Below the pieces are notes generated by a model that was given only the letters and a program-made list of their open reading frames with translations, did not search any database and was not told the origin of the DNA. Below, piece after piece: positions 36,401 through 46,228 of a DNA stretch of 64,000 nt. Source of the stretch: Climacteris rufus (lineage: Eukaryota > Chordata > Aves > Passeriformes > Climacteridae); the NCBI GenBank assembly GCA_013398175.1, contig VZRZ01002435.1, positions 63,184 to 127,183 of the forward strand, written 5' to 3'. The position numbers were made by a program, and so were the translations under genes. Each line of letters begins with the position of its first letter. Position 1 is the stretch's first letter.

Positions 36401-36980
36401 CTGTCCCTGAGAGCATTGTTCAAACTCTCCCGGAGCTCTGGCAGCCTTGGGGCTGTGACCATTCCCTGGGGAGCCTTTTCAGTGTCCCACCACACTCTGG
36501 GGAAGAGCCTTTTCCTGATATCCAACTAACTCCTTCAACACAGCTTCACACTCTTCCCTGAGGTCCTATCAGTTTTGAGACGGAACAGGATAACGCAGGG
36601 GTATTTTGCAGCCACTCTGGAGCTGGGGAGCTCTTTAGAAAGGCCGGTGAGCAATTCCCTTTTCAGAGGATCAACAGAAATGAGCGTCCTGCTCAACTGA
36701 CCTTCCATCAGCGTGTGGTGGATGCTCCAGTAGACACTCAAGCAGTGCTTCTCCTTTTTCATGCCGCGCTTGCACTTGCAGCCGTAGAGCTGGCTGGAGA
36801 GCAGGGCCGTCACGGTGCTGCGGCACTGGCTCTTGGCGTCGGGGCCCAGCTTGTTGGCGCCATTGCCCGCGATGCACTGCCGCAGCGTGCGGAACTTGGC
36901 GCTGCACACCGGGTCCGCCGTGCACGCCTCACCCGCCTGCAGGCAGTCCCTGCTCGGCCCCACTGCGTCCAGCACGCCTT
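21332..36980 (-). CDS. GFRA4: GDNF family receptor alpha-4 (exons 2-8; signal-peptide exon missing)
   Basis: GPI-anchored cell-surface co-receptor that presents a GDNF-family ligand (persephin for GFRA4) to the RET tyrosine kinase. Coding exons, in order: 36980-36702, 33696-33616, 30197-29852, 26779-26670, 24600-24466, 23823-23666 and 21478-21332. All junctions are GT-AG and join in frame to 418 residues plus an unseen exon 1. Domain 1 is on exon 2 ([22 protein letters not shown]), domain 2 on exon 4 ([42 protein letters not shown]), and domain 3 runs from the end of exon 4 through exon 7 ([19 protein letters not shown]). Potential N-glycosylation sites are NST, NAS and NGT. Exon 8 ends in a hydrophobic tail ([15 protein letters not shown]) typical of GPI attachment. 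Retention of domain 1 is the bird-type GFRA4; mammalian GFRA4 lacks it. GFRA1 and GFRA2 fit worse at all exons. Confidence 0.96.
21526..21937 (-). mobile_element. CR1 3' fragment
   Basis: Antisense: gaatcatggaatggccttgg through to cctcataggagaggggctcc; just behind the exon 8 acceptor in GFRA4 intron 7. It is in the same orientation as the GFRA4 transcript. Confidence 0.88.
23414..23511. repeat. (GGGAAA)n / (TTTCCC)n tract
   Basis: About 98 bp of aaaggg/aagggg hexanucleotides. In the GFRA4 transcript this is a pyrimidine tract (UUUCCC) within intron 7, about 155 bp behind exon 7. Confidence 0.95.
23666..23823 (-). other. GFRA4: GFRA4 exon 7 (end of domain 3 and stalk)
   Basis: 158 bp. The acceptor is cttgcccacacaaag, an AAG rather than CAG/TAG site. 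It encodes (Q)[13 protein letters not shown], then the Pro/Thr-rich linker with [14 protein letters not shown] and ends FEHLQPTK with donor gtagga, phase 0. Confidence 0.94.
23824..24465 (-). other. GFRA4 intron 6
   Basis: 642 bp, about 70 per cent of it a 32-bp minisatellite. Read in the GFRA4 frame it stays open from exon 6 to a stop at 23927-23929. Confidence 0.92.
23971..24415. repeat. 32-bp minisatellite, about 14 copies (GFRA4 intron 6)
   Basis: Unit on the + strand begins actccagaggagcagarcat and continues ctccatgccccc, with point variants (aaca/gagc, catg/cgtg, cccc/tccc, ccag/ctga). The period is 32, so the three frames cycle and none has a stop. The array ends 50 bp from the exon 6 splice donor. 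Confidence 0.95.
24466..24600 (-). other. GFRA4: GFRA4 exon 6 (domain 3)
   Basis: 135 bp. The acceptor is gtcctggcag. It encodes (G)[19 protein letters not shown], then [19 protein letters not shown] and TNNICL. The donor is a strong gtaagt in phase 1. It is too short and too bounded to show up as a long open frame; I identified it from the translated sequence and splice sites. Confidence 0.95.
24889..25268 (-). mobile_element. CR1 3' fragment
   Basis: Antisense: gagaatcatggaatggtttg to ttattctctaggctgagag. Confidence 0.9.
25722..25856 (+). mobile_element. CR1 3' fragment
   Basis: Sense: gaccagcaccaggctggacg to cccttccaacccaagccatt. Confidence 0.85.
25912..26653. repeat. 20-bp minisatellite with internal assembly gap (GFRA4 intron 5)
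   Basis: Unit on the + strand is atttcccacccggaggaggc with variants (aattccc, acactcc, cagagca). About 7 copies precede the gap at 26045-26482 and 8 to 9 follow it. The transcribed strand reads GGGTGGGAAATGCCTCCTCC. The gap probably hides more copies. The array starts 16 bp inside the intron behind exon 5. Confidence 0.93.
26045..26482. other. Assembly gap (438 N) inside the 20-bp minisatellite
   Basis: Run of N flanked on both sides by the same repeat, so the gap is very likely caused by the tandem array. The true length is unknown. Confidence 0.99.
26670..26779 (-). other. GFRA4: GFRA4 exon 5 (domain 3)
   Basis: 110 bp. The acceptor is ggctccatcag. The split arginine AG|G is followed by [13 protein letters not shown] and ends [12 protein letters not shown], with donor gtgagg, phase 1. 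The intron behind it turns into a 20-bp minisatellite 16 bp from the exon. Confidence 0.96.
29017..29394 (-). mobile_element. CR1 3' fragment
   Basis: Antisense: a doubled terminal 8-mer (tggaatcacagaatcacaga) then atggtttgggttggaaggga, to the AT tract. Confidence 0.92.
29395..29425. repeat. (AT)n microsatellite
   Basis: gatatatatatatatatata followed by tgtgtatatgg, directly beside the truncated end of the CR1 at 29017-29394. Confidence 0.9.
29852..30197 (-). other. GFRA4: GFRA4 exon 4 (domain 2 and start of domain 3)
   Basis: 346 bp and strongly GC-rich. The acceptor is ccccaccccgcag; the split glycine is followed by [18 protein letters not shown]. It includes the basic [14 protein letters not shown] stretch, which corresponds to the ligand-contact region of the family, and ends CRENYVC with donor gtgacg, phase 2. 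Confidence 0.96.
30198..33615 (-). other. GFRA4 intron 3
   Basis: 3418 bp with no CR1 that I can recognise. It holds a 16-bp tandem repeat at 30718-30814 and a long AT-rich unique stretch at about 31740-32400. Confidence 0.9.
30718..30814. repeat. 16-bp tandem repeat, about 6 copies
   Basis: Unit cagactctctgcccct repeated with few changes in GFRA4 intron 3, about 0.5 kb from exon 4. Confidence 0.93.
33616..33696 (-). other. GFRA4: GFRA4 exon 3 (linker)
   Basis: 81 bp, phase 1 at both ends, so symmetric: skipping it would keep the frame. The acceptor is ttccccccag and the donor gtaggt. It encodes [19 protein letters not shown] then RLASITAG, the linker between domains 1 and 2 (SSPYEP is a family hallmark). 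Confidence 0.95.
35296..35372 (+). mobile_element. CR1 3' fragment, short
   Basis: Sense: tgaccccacccatagcaggg to ggcacttccaacacaaacca. Confidence 0.7.
36311..36530 (-). mobile_element. CR1 3' fragment
   Basis: Antisense: gattatcaaatctcctgagt then tggaagggacccacagggat; 'gggaccc' subfamily, close to the exon 2 donor. Confidence 0.87.
36702..36980 (-). other. GFRA4: GFRA4 exon 2 (cysteine-rich domain 1)
   Basis: 279 bp. The acceptor is tttccttgcag. The first codon is split (x|AA, probably Glu), then [19 protein letters not shown]. The exon ends LMEG with donor gtcagt, phase 1. It carries the domain 1 cysteines and the TLRQCIAGN and [13 protein letters not shown] signatures shared by GFRA1, 2 and 4. 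It is GC-rich compared with its flanks. Confidence 0.95.
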
Positions 36981-37068
36981 CTGCAAGGAAACCAGAGAGC
37001 TGCTGTCAGCGCCACGGAGCAAGCCCGGCTGGGAAACGCACTGTGCCTCCCACAGGCTCCTGCTTCCA

Positions 37069-37243
37069 GGTTGCCCAGAGAAGCTGCGGATGCCCCGTCC
37101 CTGGAAGCGTTCAGGGCCAGGTTAGATGGAGCTCCGAGCAGCCTGGCCTAGCAGGAGGTGTCCTCGGCCATGGCAGAGGAGTGGAACAAGACGACCTTTT
37201 TAAGGTCCCTCCCAACCCAAACTATTCCATGATTCTATGACAG
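37069..37243 (+). mobile_element. CR1 3' fragment
   Basis: Sense: cttccaggttgcccagagaa to cccaactattccatgattct region; about 90 bp upstream of GFRA4 exon 2. Confidence 0.87.
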
Positions 37244-40200
37244 GATCATCCTGGTAGAAGGATTATAGGTGACAGAAACTTGACCAGTTCCTGGTGCTTA
37301 ATTTTGAAAAAATCTTTTCAAACTCTTTCTTTCGCAGCTCTCTATCTCCTTTCTGCCCTCCAAAGTTAACAGTAGCTCAATGCTACGGAGACCCTGGCCT
37401 GTGCTCCTTGAGTATGATTTAACCCTGCCTACACCTTCCTGGAGCTATAAATGGCTCTGTGTGGGTGTTTTGACATGTAGTCAGCCCACATGTGTCCCAG
37501 GAGTTGGCCCTTGTTCACTGTCACCATCTCCCCAGGACTCCCACTGGTTTTGTCTTGGCTTTTTCCAAGCTTCTGTAAATTCTCTTTAGAATTCTTTTAC
37601 CAACACAAAGTGCTCTATTCCCCACTTAGAGAGGAGAGACCAGAGCATGGGAGAAAGACACAATTGCTACATGTACCCCAATAAATGAGTTCATCAGGGC
37701 TCGGTGGTGCTGTGCCCAGTGCCTGGAGCAGACCAATCCCCTGTTATTTATTGCTGTTCTTCTCTAAAACAGGCTGGACACATCCAGGCTGACTCTGGGG
37801 ATGTGCTCACCCCAAGGCTCAGGGTTGCATCGCTGCTCCTGGCAAAGGCAAGGCCAGCAGCTCGGCCGTGCTCAGCAGGACATGGCTGTGTGACATCCAG
37901 GTGGCAGAGAGGTGACAGGGTCAGGACAAGGCGAATCTCAGCCCTTCCACCTGGTGTGATGCTCTGCAGTGTTTGACACAGGTCAGGCATGACAGCACCA
38001 CAGCTTGGGAGAGTGGGGAAGAGGCAAACCTGGTTTATGGAAGGGGAGAATCAGTGCCAGTGCCTATACAGTAATTTTGGATCCTGCTGTACTGTAAAAA
38101 CAGAAGCTGTTGTCATGACCTTGAAGGAGGACTTCTCAAATACTTCCCAAAGGAACTCCCTGAATGTAACATAACTTGTCTTCCCTTTGGATAGGAACCA
38201 GAAGGGTAAGGATAGACAAGACCTGTTGCTTTTTGACTCCCTCCAGTGTCTGCTTCTGGTGAGACCCAACTTGGACAATACTAGAAAATCCTGTTTCCTG
38301 AGAAAGATGTTAGTCTCTGATCCCCATCTCTGAGGGCTTCATGAAATCTCTGCTCTCCCCAAGACTCTACTGATCTCTTCAGAAAGTCCCCTTTTCTGCC
38401 TTCCAACTGCTACCTCCCCTTAATTTCTGCACCTCCCAGTTCAGCACTCAAGCCCAGTATATCCATTTCTGTTCCCTCAGCAGTCACAGTGTGTTTGCTA
38501 AGACAGAGCTGCCTCTGTTGTTCTTCATTAGAGTAGAAACAGCAGCTGGAGTTCAGCTACTTCAATTATGTTTATTACAAACTCTGGGTGAACCCACCAG
38601 GAGGTTTCCTCCTGAAACATCTCAATGGAATCTCAAATGAAAAACCTTTCATCTAACTTCAGACTATTTCAAAGTGCCTCATGGCCAATGTTAAGCTTTC
38701 AGGTACTTAAAATCTCACAACACCTCAAATTTGAGTTCTCCTGCTCCTGATTTATTCATAGACCTGGTTTATTTAGCACTTAAGGCTTATTTGGATCTGC
38801 CAAATGTGGAGAGAGAAATTATTTCCAACATGCAGGAACTCTGCCTTGGGCTGTCATATATGGAAGAACTTTGAACACAAGGAACCAGTTTCCTTGGAAT
38901 ATCATTTGGGCTGCAGTTTCACTGCGATCCATAAAATGAGCCAGAGAACATATCTGAGCAGAATCCATAGGAATAAAGAAAAAAAGTACTTGGCTTATTT
39001 TACTCTGGCTTTTTCCAAAGGATGTCTTCTGAATGAGGATAAAGCCCAGCAGGTTGTATTCTAGAAGAGATGACTTTGTCAGTGTCCTGTCAGCTGCCAG
39101 AAAAGTAGGTTAAAAGAGAAATTATGACCTTCCTTCCCTTTCTCCGCTACATGAATTGCAGAAGATACTCCCCAGGATGGTTATAAACACAACCAGCCTG
39201 TAAAAGCTGTAAAACACTTTGGGATATCACATTAAATAAATCAAGCAGATTGACCATTTGAGAAATTTTCCTGCAAAAGTGTAAGTAAATATATCCTCAA
39301 ACTGAACCTTGCTTCATAGAACAAAGGCCAGGGGTGAATATTTACAGCCCAAACCCAGAGCATAAAACACCTCCATTCAGACTTTATGACAGAGGTGCTT
39401 GGGAGTGTCACGAATGACCCACTCTGTGATCATGTCACTTAAATTCCAAATCATTCAGGGGCTTTTATTGTTGGCAATGCCTTTGCAACTGAGACAACAT
39501 CACACCACGTTTTTCTCCTCACACTGCCCCTGAGAGAGTAATTTTATGCAACATTAAGAGAGCGCCTCTTAGGGAAAAAAATAAATCTCCGTGACTTATA
39601 AAATTGATGGTGCTTCCTAACAGGCAGGGACAAGAGCAATATTAGGGCTTCTCTCCCAAAGATCGAGTGGCCTTTCTGGTTTTGCCTTCGGAAATAGCTC
39701 CTTGCAGGCTCTGTGCCGCAGGATTTGCCTCCTCCCTGACTGACCAGGGAATTGGGATGTGCACCGGGCTGTGCATGGCTTGGGCTTTCTGTGCCTCTGT
39801 TTTTCTAATAGCAGCCCTTCCAGCTCCCTCTGCTCTCTTTAAAAGGCCATTTGTCTGGATTTTTATTCCTCGCTCGCTGCTAATTTCACGCTGTTTACGG
39901 TGGGCAGATGGAGTTATGAGTTTATTTTCACATCCTGTTTGTAGCTGTGCTCCACATCTGTTTCTGCTCACTCTCACCTCACTGCCATTTGCCCAGAGTT
40001 ACTCCTAAAGTGCAGGAGTAAGAGAAAAGCCTGACTCTTCTCATTTTAGCAGACCCTTGGTTCCTCTCATGCAGGTGTCTCAAAGTGCATTTTGCTGACC
40101 AGGCAGGTCTGACTCTCCTTCAAAGAGATAATTTCCTTTTCTCAAGGAAGTGCAGCTGTGCCTGGGGTACAGAAGAGAGAAGGTGATACTATGAGGGCTG

Positions 40201-40381
40201 GAAACAGTGAATAAAAGTCCTGGAGGGCACCAACACAGCCTTGTCACTCTCCCTTTCTTACTCAACCAACACTTGGGCTTTAGGTGCTTTAGGAGGAACT
40301 ACACCTGGAGCTTTGGGATATGTGCTCCTCCCCTCCAGTGTATACAGGTATTGGAGGTGAAACTTTTTACACTCCTGATTT

Positions 40382-40636
40382 GAGGGGCTGGAGAATGTCC
40401 AGAGAAGGGCAACAAAGCTGGGGAAGGGTCTAGACAGAAAGTCCTATGAAGAGTGGCTGAGGGAGCTGGAACTGCCCAGGGAGGTGGTAAAGTCCCCAGC
40501 CCTGCAGGTGCCCAAGAAATGCCTGGATGTGGCACTCAGTGCTCTGGGCTGGGTGACAAGGTGGGGATTGGGCACAGGTTGGACTCGATGTTCTTGGAGG
40601 TATTTTCCAACCTGAAGGACTCCATGATTCTGTGAT
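40382..40636 (+). mobile_element. CR1 3' fragment, older subfamily
   Basis: Sense: aggggctggagaatgtccag, then atgcctggatgtggcactca, caggttggactcgatgttct and the end ttccaacctgaaggactcc, attctgtgattc. Confidence 0.88.
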
Positions 40637-40834
40637 TCACACACAGTTCTATGGAGTGATGAAGACTTTATTTCCATGACAAGCTGTTGACTCCAAAACA
40701 TTTGGTGTTTGCTTTTACAATATTTGGAGCTAACAGGAGAATAACCACCCCAAATCTCCAAGATAGCAACAGGAGTGGTTCATTATCTTTCCAGGTTAGC
40801 CTTGTTTTGCCTGCAAAGGTTGATGGTTGTCTTC

Positions 40835-40964
40835 ACAGAATCACAGAAGGTGTGGGTTGGAAGGGACCTTAAATCCCACCCAGTCCCACCCCCTGCCATG
40901 GGCAGGGACACCTTCCTCTAGACCAGGGTGCTCCAAGCCCTGCCCAACCTGGCCTTTATGCCAG
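40835..40964 (-). mobile_element. CR1 3' fragment
   Basis: Antisense: cttcacagaatcacagaagg to ccctgcccaacctggccttt. Confidence 0.87.
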
Positions 40965-43900
40965 AGCTGGTTTTACAGCCAATACACAGCCCATGTAAAT
41001 GGCTGGGAGAGGACACTGTAAGCAGCACTTGCATCCTGTGCTGGTGTGAGAGACACTGGCAGAAAAGTTTCTGAACACCAAGTGGGCCCCAGACCATCCT
41101 TCTGTGTCCAGCTGGTAGGAACAGCCACCACTGGACAATCCTCACAGCCTGGGTCAGATTATATCAAACATCAAATTAAAGATGTTGGCACTTCCTAATA
41201 GGCAACTGTCTGATATGCAGAACGTTTCAACTTCCCCAGAGCTGTCAGAAACAAGTTGTTACAAACAGCTGTTCTGGAGTGAAAAGTGATGGGAAAGGGA
41301 GTTTTGAAGAAATATTCCTAGTATCTCCCAAATATCCATAAACCAAGAGTGATGCATGAATGGGCCCAGGTGGCTAATGCAGGTGGCCCCTGCTAAACCT
41401 TGTTTAAACTGTGTTTTCATGTCATGATTTTATAGTCAAATGCTCAGGATCACATAAAGAACAAACTCTTGTACACAGCTCAATTTTTTATTTCCCATTT
41501 GCTGCTGAAATGGCTGCAGAGCAGCCCCAATAAACACCTCTCCTCCTTTCCCCAGCCTGCTTGAGAAGAGCCCTCCCAGGAGATGCCACACGCCTTGTCC
41601 AGAACTTAGAGCTGTTACCTGAATTTCGTAGCACCCAGAAGCATCCTTTGGGATGCTGTTCTCCGTGCAAGGGCAAGTTTCTTCCCCTGCCACCTGTCCT
41701 GCCCTGACCTTAGTGCATGTTCCAATGTCCAACACCGTGGCCACTCTGAGGGCTGCCCAGGCTTTACTGTGCTGCCTCAGAGCAGCTCACCTGGACAGGA
41801 CACCACCACTCATTGCTGGCAGTCCTCTGTGGACTTAGATGGTTCTACAAAGATAATGCACACATAATGAAATCCCACACTGCAAACTTATCTTTTCCTA
41901 GTGATCCTTCCCAAGCAGCACTGGGGTGGTGGAATTTGCTGAGAACATGTCAGGAATGTAAAGTCTGAGGGTGTCAAAGCAATACTGGGAAGTTCAGGCC
42001 AATAACGTGCTGTGTGTCTCGAGCAGGCATTAAAAATGTGCTGCCTGACTCTTTGTACCTGCAGTTCTGACCTTTCTCTCCTTCCTTTCACGTTATGAGC
42101 AGTCCTTTGTCTGTATTTGATCGGTGCCTCCACAGAACTTTACAGGCACTGAGGAGATACAAACAAACACAGCAACATTCACTAAAGGTTTCCTTCTCCT
42201 CTAATACCTGATCTGCATAGGAAATAACCTCCTTTCTGCATGGAATCCAGTCCAGAAGAAAACATTCCTCCGATCTGTCTTGCTGTTTATCACAGATTCA
42301 CACATGACACCCAGATACCACGACAAGTTACATCAAGTCTCCATTACCCTTAAGGAAAAAAGAACTCATCATGAAACCCTCATGATGCCTTGTGGTGAAG
42401 TCTCCCTAGATACCACTACTCTCCTACACTAACACATCCTTTTTGACAAGGCTTCAGCCTTTGTTTTCTAAAGATGCCTCTGGAATGCCCTGTCCTGCTG
42501 GACTGACTCAGGCAGCCACCAAATCAGTTATGAAAAATATTCTTATGAAAGGAAGATGAAAATCAGACCATCATGCTCAGTGCATGACCTGATTGCAATT
42601 AGTTGTGTATCTATTCTAAAGTTTAATTCATCAGACCAGCCTTAAAACTTCTGAGCATCCATGAAGTCCCAGAGTGGGTACAAGTTATTCTGGAACAGTG
42701 GGTACTCTGAAACACAGATCACACAACTAGCTACAGGTTTTGGCAGACAAAATGATCCATGTCACATTCATTCCGTGTCAAAATTTGGGGACACCATGAT
42801 ATTGCTGTATTGGGAAGCTTCAATCCCTGATTTCTGCTGGAACAGAGGTGCTTCCCCTATTCCCAAAGCTAAGCAGTTATACCAGATGGGGTGAGTGGGG
42901 TTTGTGATTACCAGGAGCTTAACATAGGTGTCTAAAAATAAGCATCCCATCCTGTGGGATAACTGGGGGTCTCTGGATATCAGCTTCTTGTATGTCAAGG
43001 ACAGCACATCTAGCAGAGAGCAATAAGAACTACTGAGGTCTCAAGGGCCAGAAGTGATCTTTAAGTACTTAGAGTAGATATGTAAGACTGCAAGTTCCAC
43101 CTAAATTTGACTTTAAAATGTCCTGGCCAGTGGTAGAGACAAAGATTCTCTGCTGAGGCAGAGCAAAGTAAACTTAGAACCAGGATGGCTCCTTTTTAGG
43201 TCTAACTCTCCCTGGGTCTGCCCAACCACATCACCTTGGCATAATCCAATGCTGACCAAAATACTGTAAAATGCACACGCTCAAGGAAGGTGTCTCAATA
43301 AGAATATTGAGGGTTCTTGATATTCAAATGATCTTTACTCTTCCAGTTAGGCTGATCCCAAGAAGACACTGTTAGCAGCCTGTCATGAAGAGGAATCCCT
43401 TATGGATTTTCCTGGAGAGCCTCGGCACAGTGAGGCAGTGAAGTGCAAAGCGTGAGGATTTCTCATGTGTCTTGGAAACCCTTAATTTGATCCCTGCAGA
43501 AAGCAGGGAAGAGAGACTGTGTGTGTGTGTGTAGGGAGGGTGGTGAAAATGCAGTCAGCACTGTTCATGCCTACCATTTATTCAGTCAGAAATCCAGCTG
43601 ATGGGAACATATATAGAATTTACAGTGAGGCATTAAGTGTTTTGCTTGGAATCTGTATTTATTGCTGGCATTTTAAAGAAACTCTTCCTGGCTTATCAAA
43701 ATAGTTAGAGTAAAAGCTGCCACTGAAAGGCAAGTCATGATGGTCCAGGTGGCTTCTGTCATGTCCCACCACACTCTCCATAAAATAAGAGATTTTTCCC
43801 TCCAAATTCTGCTTTAAAATCCATTTCCCTGTGTGTGCCACAGAACTGCTTATGCAGAAATATGTTCTCCCAGGGGTTGCTGGAACCTGTCAGAGAGTCT

Positions 43901-44231
43901 GTGTATATCAGCTACAAGAAATAGTGAAAAGTAACATTTTTATCTTTCCAATTCTCATGAAGAATGAGATCCCAACAGAGTGGACAAAGAAATGCCCTTT
44001 TTAAAGAAGCAGATGAAGGAACAAGATGAATTATAGATCAATCTCACAGCTAAGACTGTCCAGGAAAGTAGGGAGTGATGTGTGTGGTTTGACTTGTGCA
44101 AGCTGCTTGGCACAGGTCTGTAGGAGGTGCCACTGGAGTGGCTTCTGAGCAGTCATGGCCAAGAGAGTGCTCATGAACAGAGAGCTCCAAAATCAGCAAA
44201 GGCACATTTTCACTCTCAGAAGGTCTTTGAG

Positions 44232-44412
44232 AGTCTGTCCTGAGCCTGGTACTGTTCAATATTCCCATAATGACTCCAGTGATGGAACAGAGAATGGATT
44301 CCTGTAATTTGTGGCTGACAGAAGATGAGGAGGGGGTCGCAAGCAATGGGCAAGACAAGACTGGAATTCAAAATTATCTTGATCTATTTAAGGCAGTGTC
44401 TGAAATTAGGAC
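44232..44412 (+). mobile_element. Possible CR1 internal (ORF2 3' part) relic
   Basis: gagcctggtactgttcaata, then aatttgtggctgacagaaga resemble the CR1 reverse transcriptase stretch reading '...gtcctgttcaatatctt... tttgcagatgacacc'. Heavily decayed, no open frame. Confidence 0.4.
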
Positions 44413-45104
44413 AACACTGACCAGAAGCAAACGTGGCACTGGGAGATGGGAGCATGAAAAGACAGAAGGGAAAAGAAAACCTAGGAAATGGGAGTAAGGG
44501 GGATAAGACCGTGGGGTGAGAGGTGGCCACAGGCTGAACATGGAAGAGAAACAGGATGAAAAACAGAAAACATGAGGTCTGAGACATGAGTATTACAATA
44601 TTTCATAAACCAAAATGTCTACACTTCTACCTAATTCACCTAGTGACATAATCTTAACTATACAGCATTAATTTCAAAGTTATCACACTACAGGGGAAGT
44701 CTTTTCCAGGGTTTAAGATCAAATGAGGTGTATTTCTGGGCATCATAACTTGTTAAAGCAGAAAGAGTGAAATTCTCAGAATTCAGGGTTCCAACACCCT
44801 GAAGGGAAGCAATTATTCTGCAGTTCTCAACTCCAGTATGGCTTTAGCTGGAGTTTGGGTCATCTTTTGGTGGGAAGGGTAAGGGAGATGACAAGATCCC
44901 AGAGAAATTTTATTAAAATTATAAGCGGTTTGCAGGTTGAGGTGAGGCTGAAAGAACAGGATTTGTGTAGTTTAGGATGAAGGCTGTGAAGAAACAAGAT
45001 CAGAGCACTCAAATACATAAACAAGAGGTTTTAGATGCGGACAGTGATAGATACCCCTCCACTGTCATGGGATGTAAGATGAGAAAGAATTCTGAGTAAA
45101 TGTG

Positions 45105-45215
45105 CAGCAAGGGAGATTTAGTTCAATATTAAGAAAAATGTTTTATGGGAAGTTAAAAACTGGAACAGATTATGGAGGGTCTGTTTAATCCCCAGCAGTG
45201 GAATTATTTCCAAAA
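45105..45215 (+). mobile_element. Old CR1 3' region relic
   Basis: caagggagatttagttcaat, attaagaaaaatgttttat then aaactggaacagattatgga matches the ancient amniote CR1 pattern 'gggagatttaggttagatattaggaa... ctggaacaggtt'. Confidence 0.55.
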
Positions 45216-45460
45216 GCATCTGTCAGAAACAAGTCCTGCACTGTCCTTGTCTGCAGGAGCAGCAGGTGTTGGACATGCAGTCCCTTCCTGTTCTCTGTCC
45301 CTGGGACACCGTCCATGGAAGGCCCTGGGGGAGGTGTGACTTGTAAAACGAGGACAGGCACCTCCAAATCAAACAAACAACGACGGAGACAGGCACAAAT
45401 GGAAGGGGAATAAAGTCTGGGTGGAGTCTGGCTCTCCCAGAACAAGGCGTTTCCCTCTTC

Positions 45461-45575
45461 AGCACCAGGCTGGATGGGGTTGGAGCAACCTGGTTAATGG
45501 GAGGTGTCCCTGCCCGTAGCAGAGGCAGGACTGGATGGTCCTTAAAACCCAAAGTATTCTATGACTTTATGATTC
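45461..45575 (+). mobile_element. CR1 3' fragment
   Basis: Sense: cagcaccaggctggatgggg to aaaacccaaagtattctatg. Confidence 0.82.
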
Positions 45576-45892
45576 TCACAGTTAAGCTGGTGTTAAGCAG
45601 TGACTTCACTGACATATTCAATGTGAAGGGGTGTAAAACCAAACCTAAAAAGAAGGAAGTCTGGTAAAAATGTAAAAAAAAGAAGCAGCATTTCCTCCTC
45701 TGAAGATAATTGTGCAGGCTGGTGGTTAGGGAGTCTCTTGGGAAGCAAAGGAAATGAGTTTGGATGCCTTCCCGTTTGGGTAAGCGCTGCAACACCCCAC
45801 TAACCCATGGAAGATAAGCTGTTGGAGACTGAATGCAGGGCTGGGCATGTGCTGAGCATAGAAATGGGAAATTTAACCACTTGGATTATAGA

Positions 45893-46228
45893 CCTTCCAA
45901 CGCCTTCCAGTACCAGGGAGTCCAAGAGAGCTGGAGAGGGAGTTTGGACAAGGGCTGGAGTGACAGGAAAAGGGGGAATTTCTTCCCACTGCCAGAGGGC
46001 AGGGCTGGGTGGGATATTGGGAAGGAATTGTTCCCTGGGAGGGTGGGCAGGCCCTGGCACAGGGTGCCCAGAGAAGCTGTGGCTGCCCCTGGATCCCTGG
46101 CAGTGCCCAAGGCCAGGCTGGAGGGGCTGGGAGCACCTGGGACAGTGGGAGGTGTCCCTGCCAGGGCAGGGGTGGCACTGGTTGGGCTTTAAGGTTCCTT
46201 CCAACCCAAACCATTCTGTGATTCTATG
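45893..46228 (+). mobile_element. CR1 3' fragment, best preserved
   Basis: Sense: gaccttccaacgccttccag through tgacaggaaaagggggaatt and aggaattgttccctgggagg, to ttccaacccaaaccattctg, tgattctatgag. Confidence 0.93.

Larger units (their letters stand above)
33697..36701 (-). other. GFRA4 intron 2
   Basis: 3005 bp. It contains CR1 fragments at 35296-35372 and 36311-36530 and a unique AT-rich stretch at 34620-34830 with GATA-type motifs. No exon seen. Confidence 0.9.

Noticed and set aside
44500..44587. Hydrophobic - strand start (MSQTSCFLFFILFLF) as a signal-peptide exon
   Set aside because: No GT donor in phase 1 follows where exon 2 requires it, and the peptide does not resemble a GFRA4 leader.
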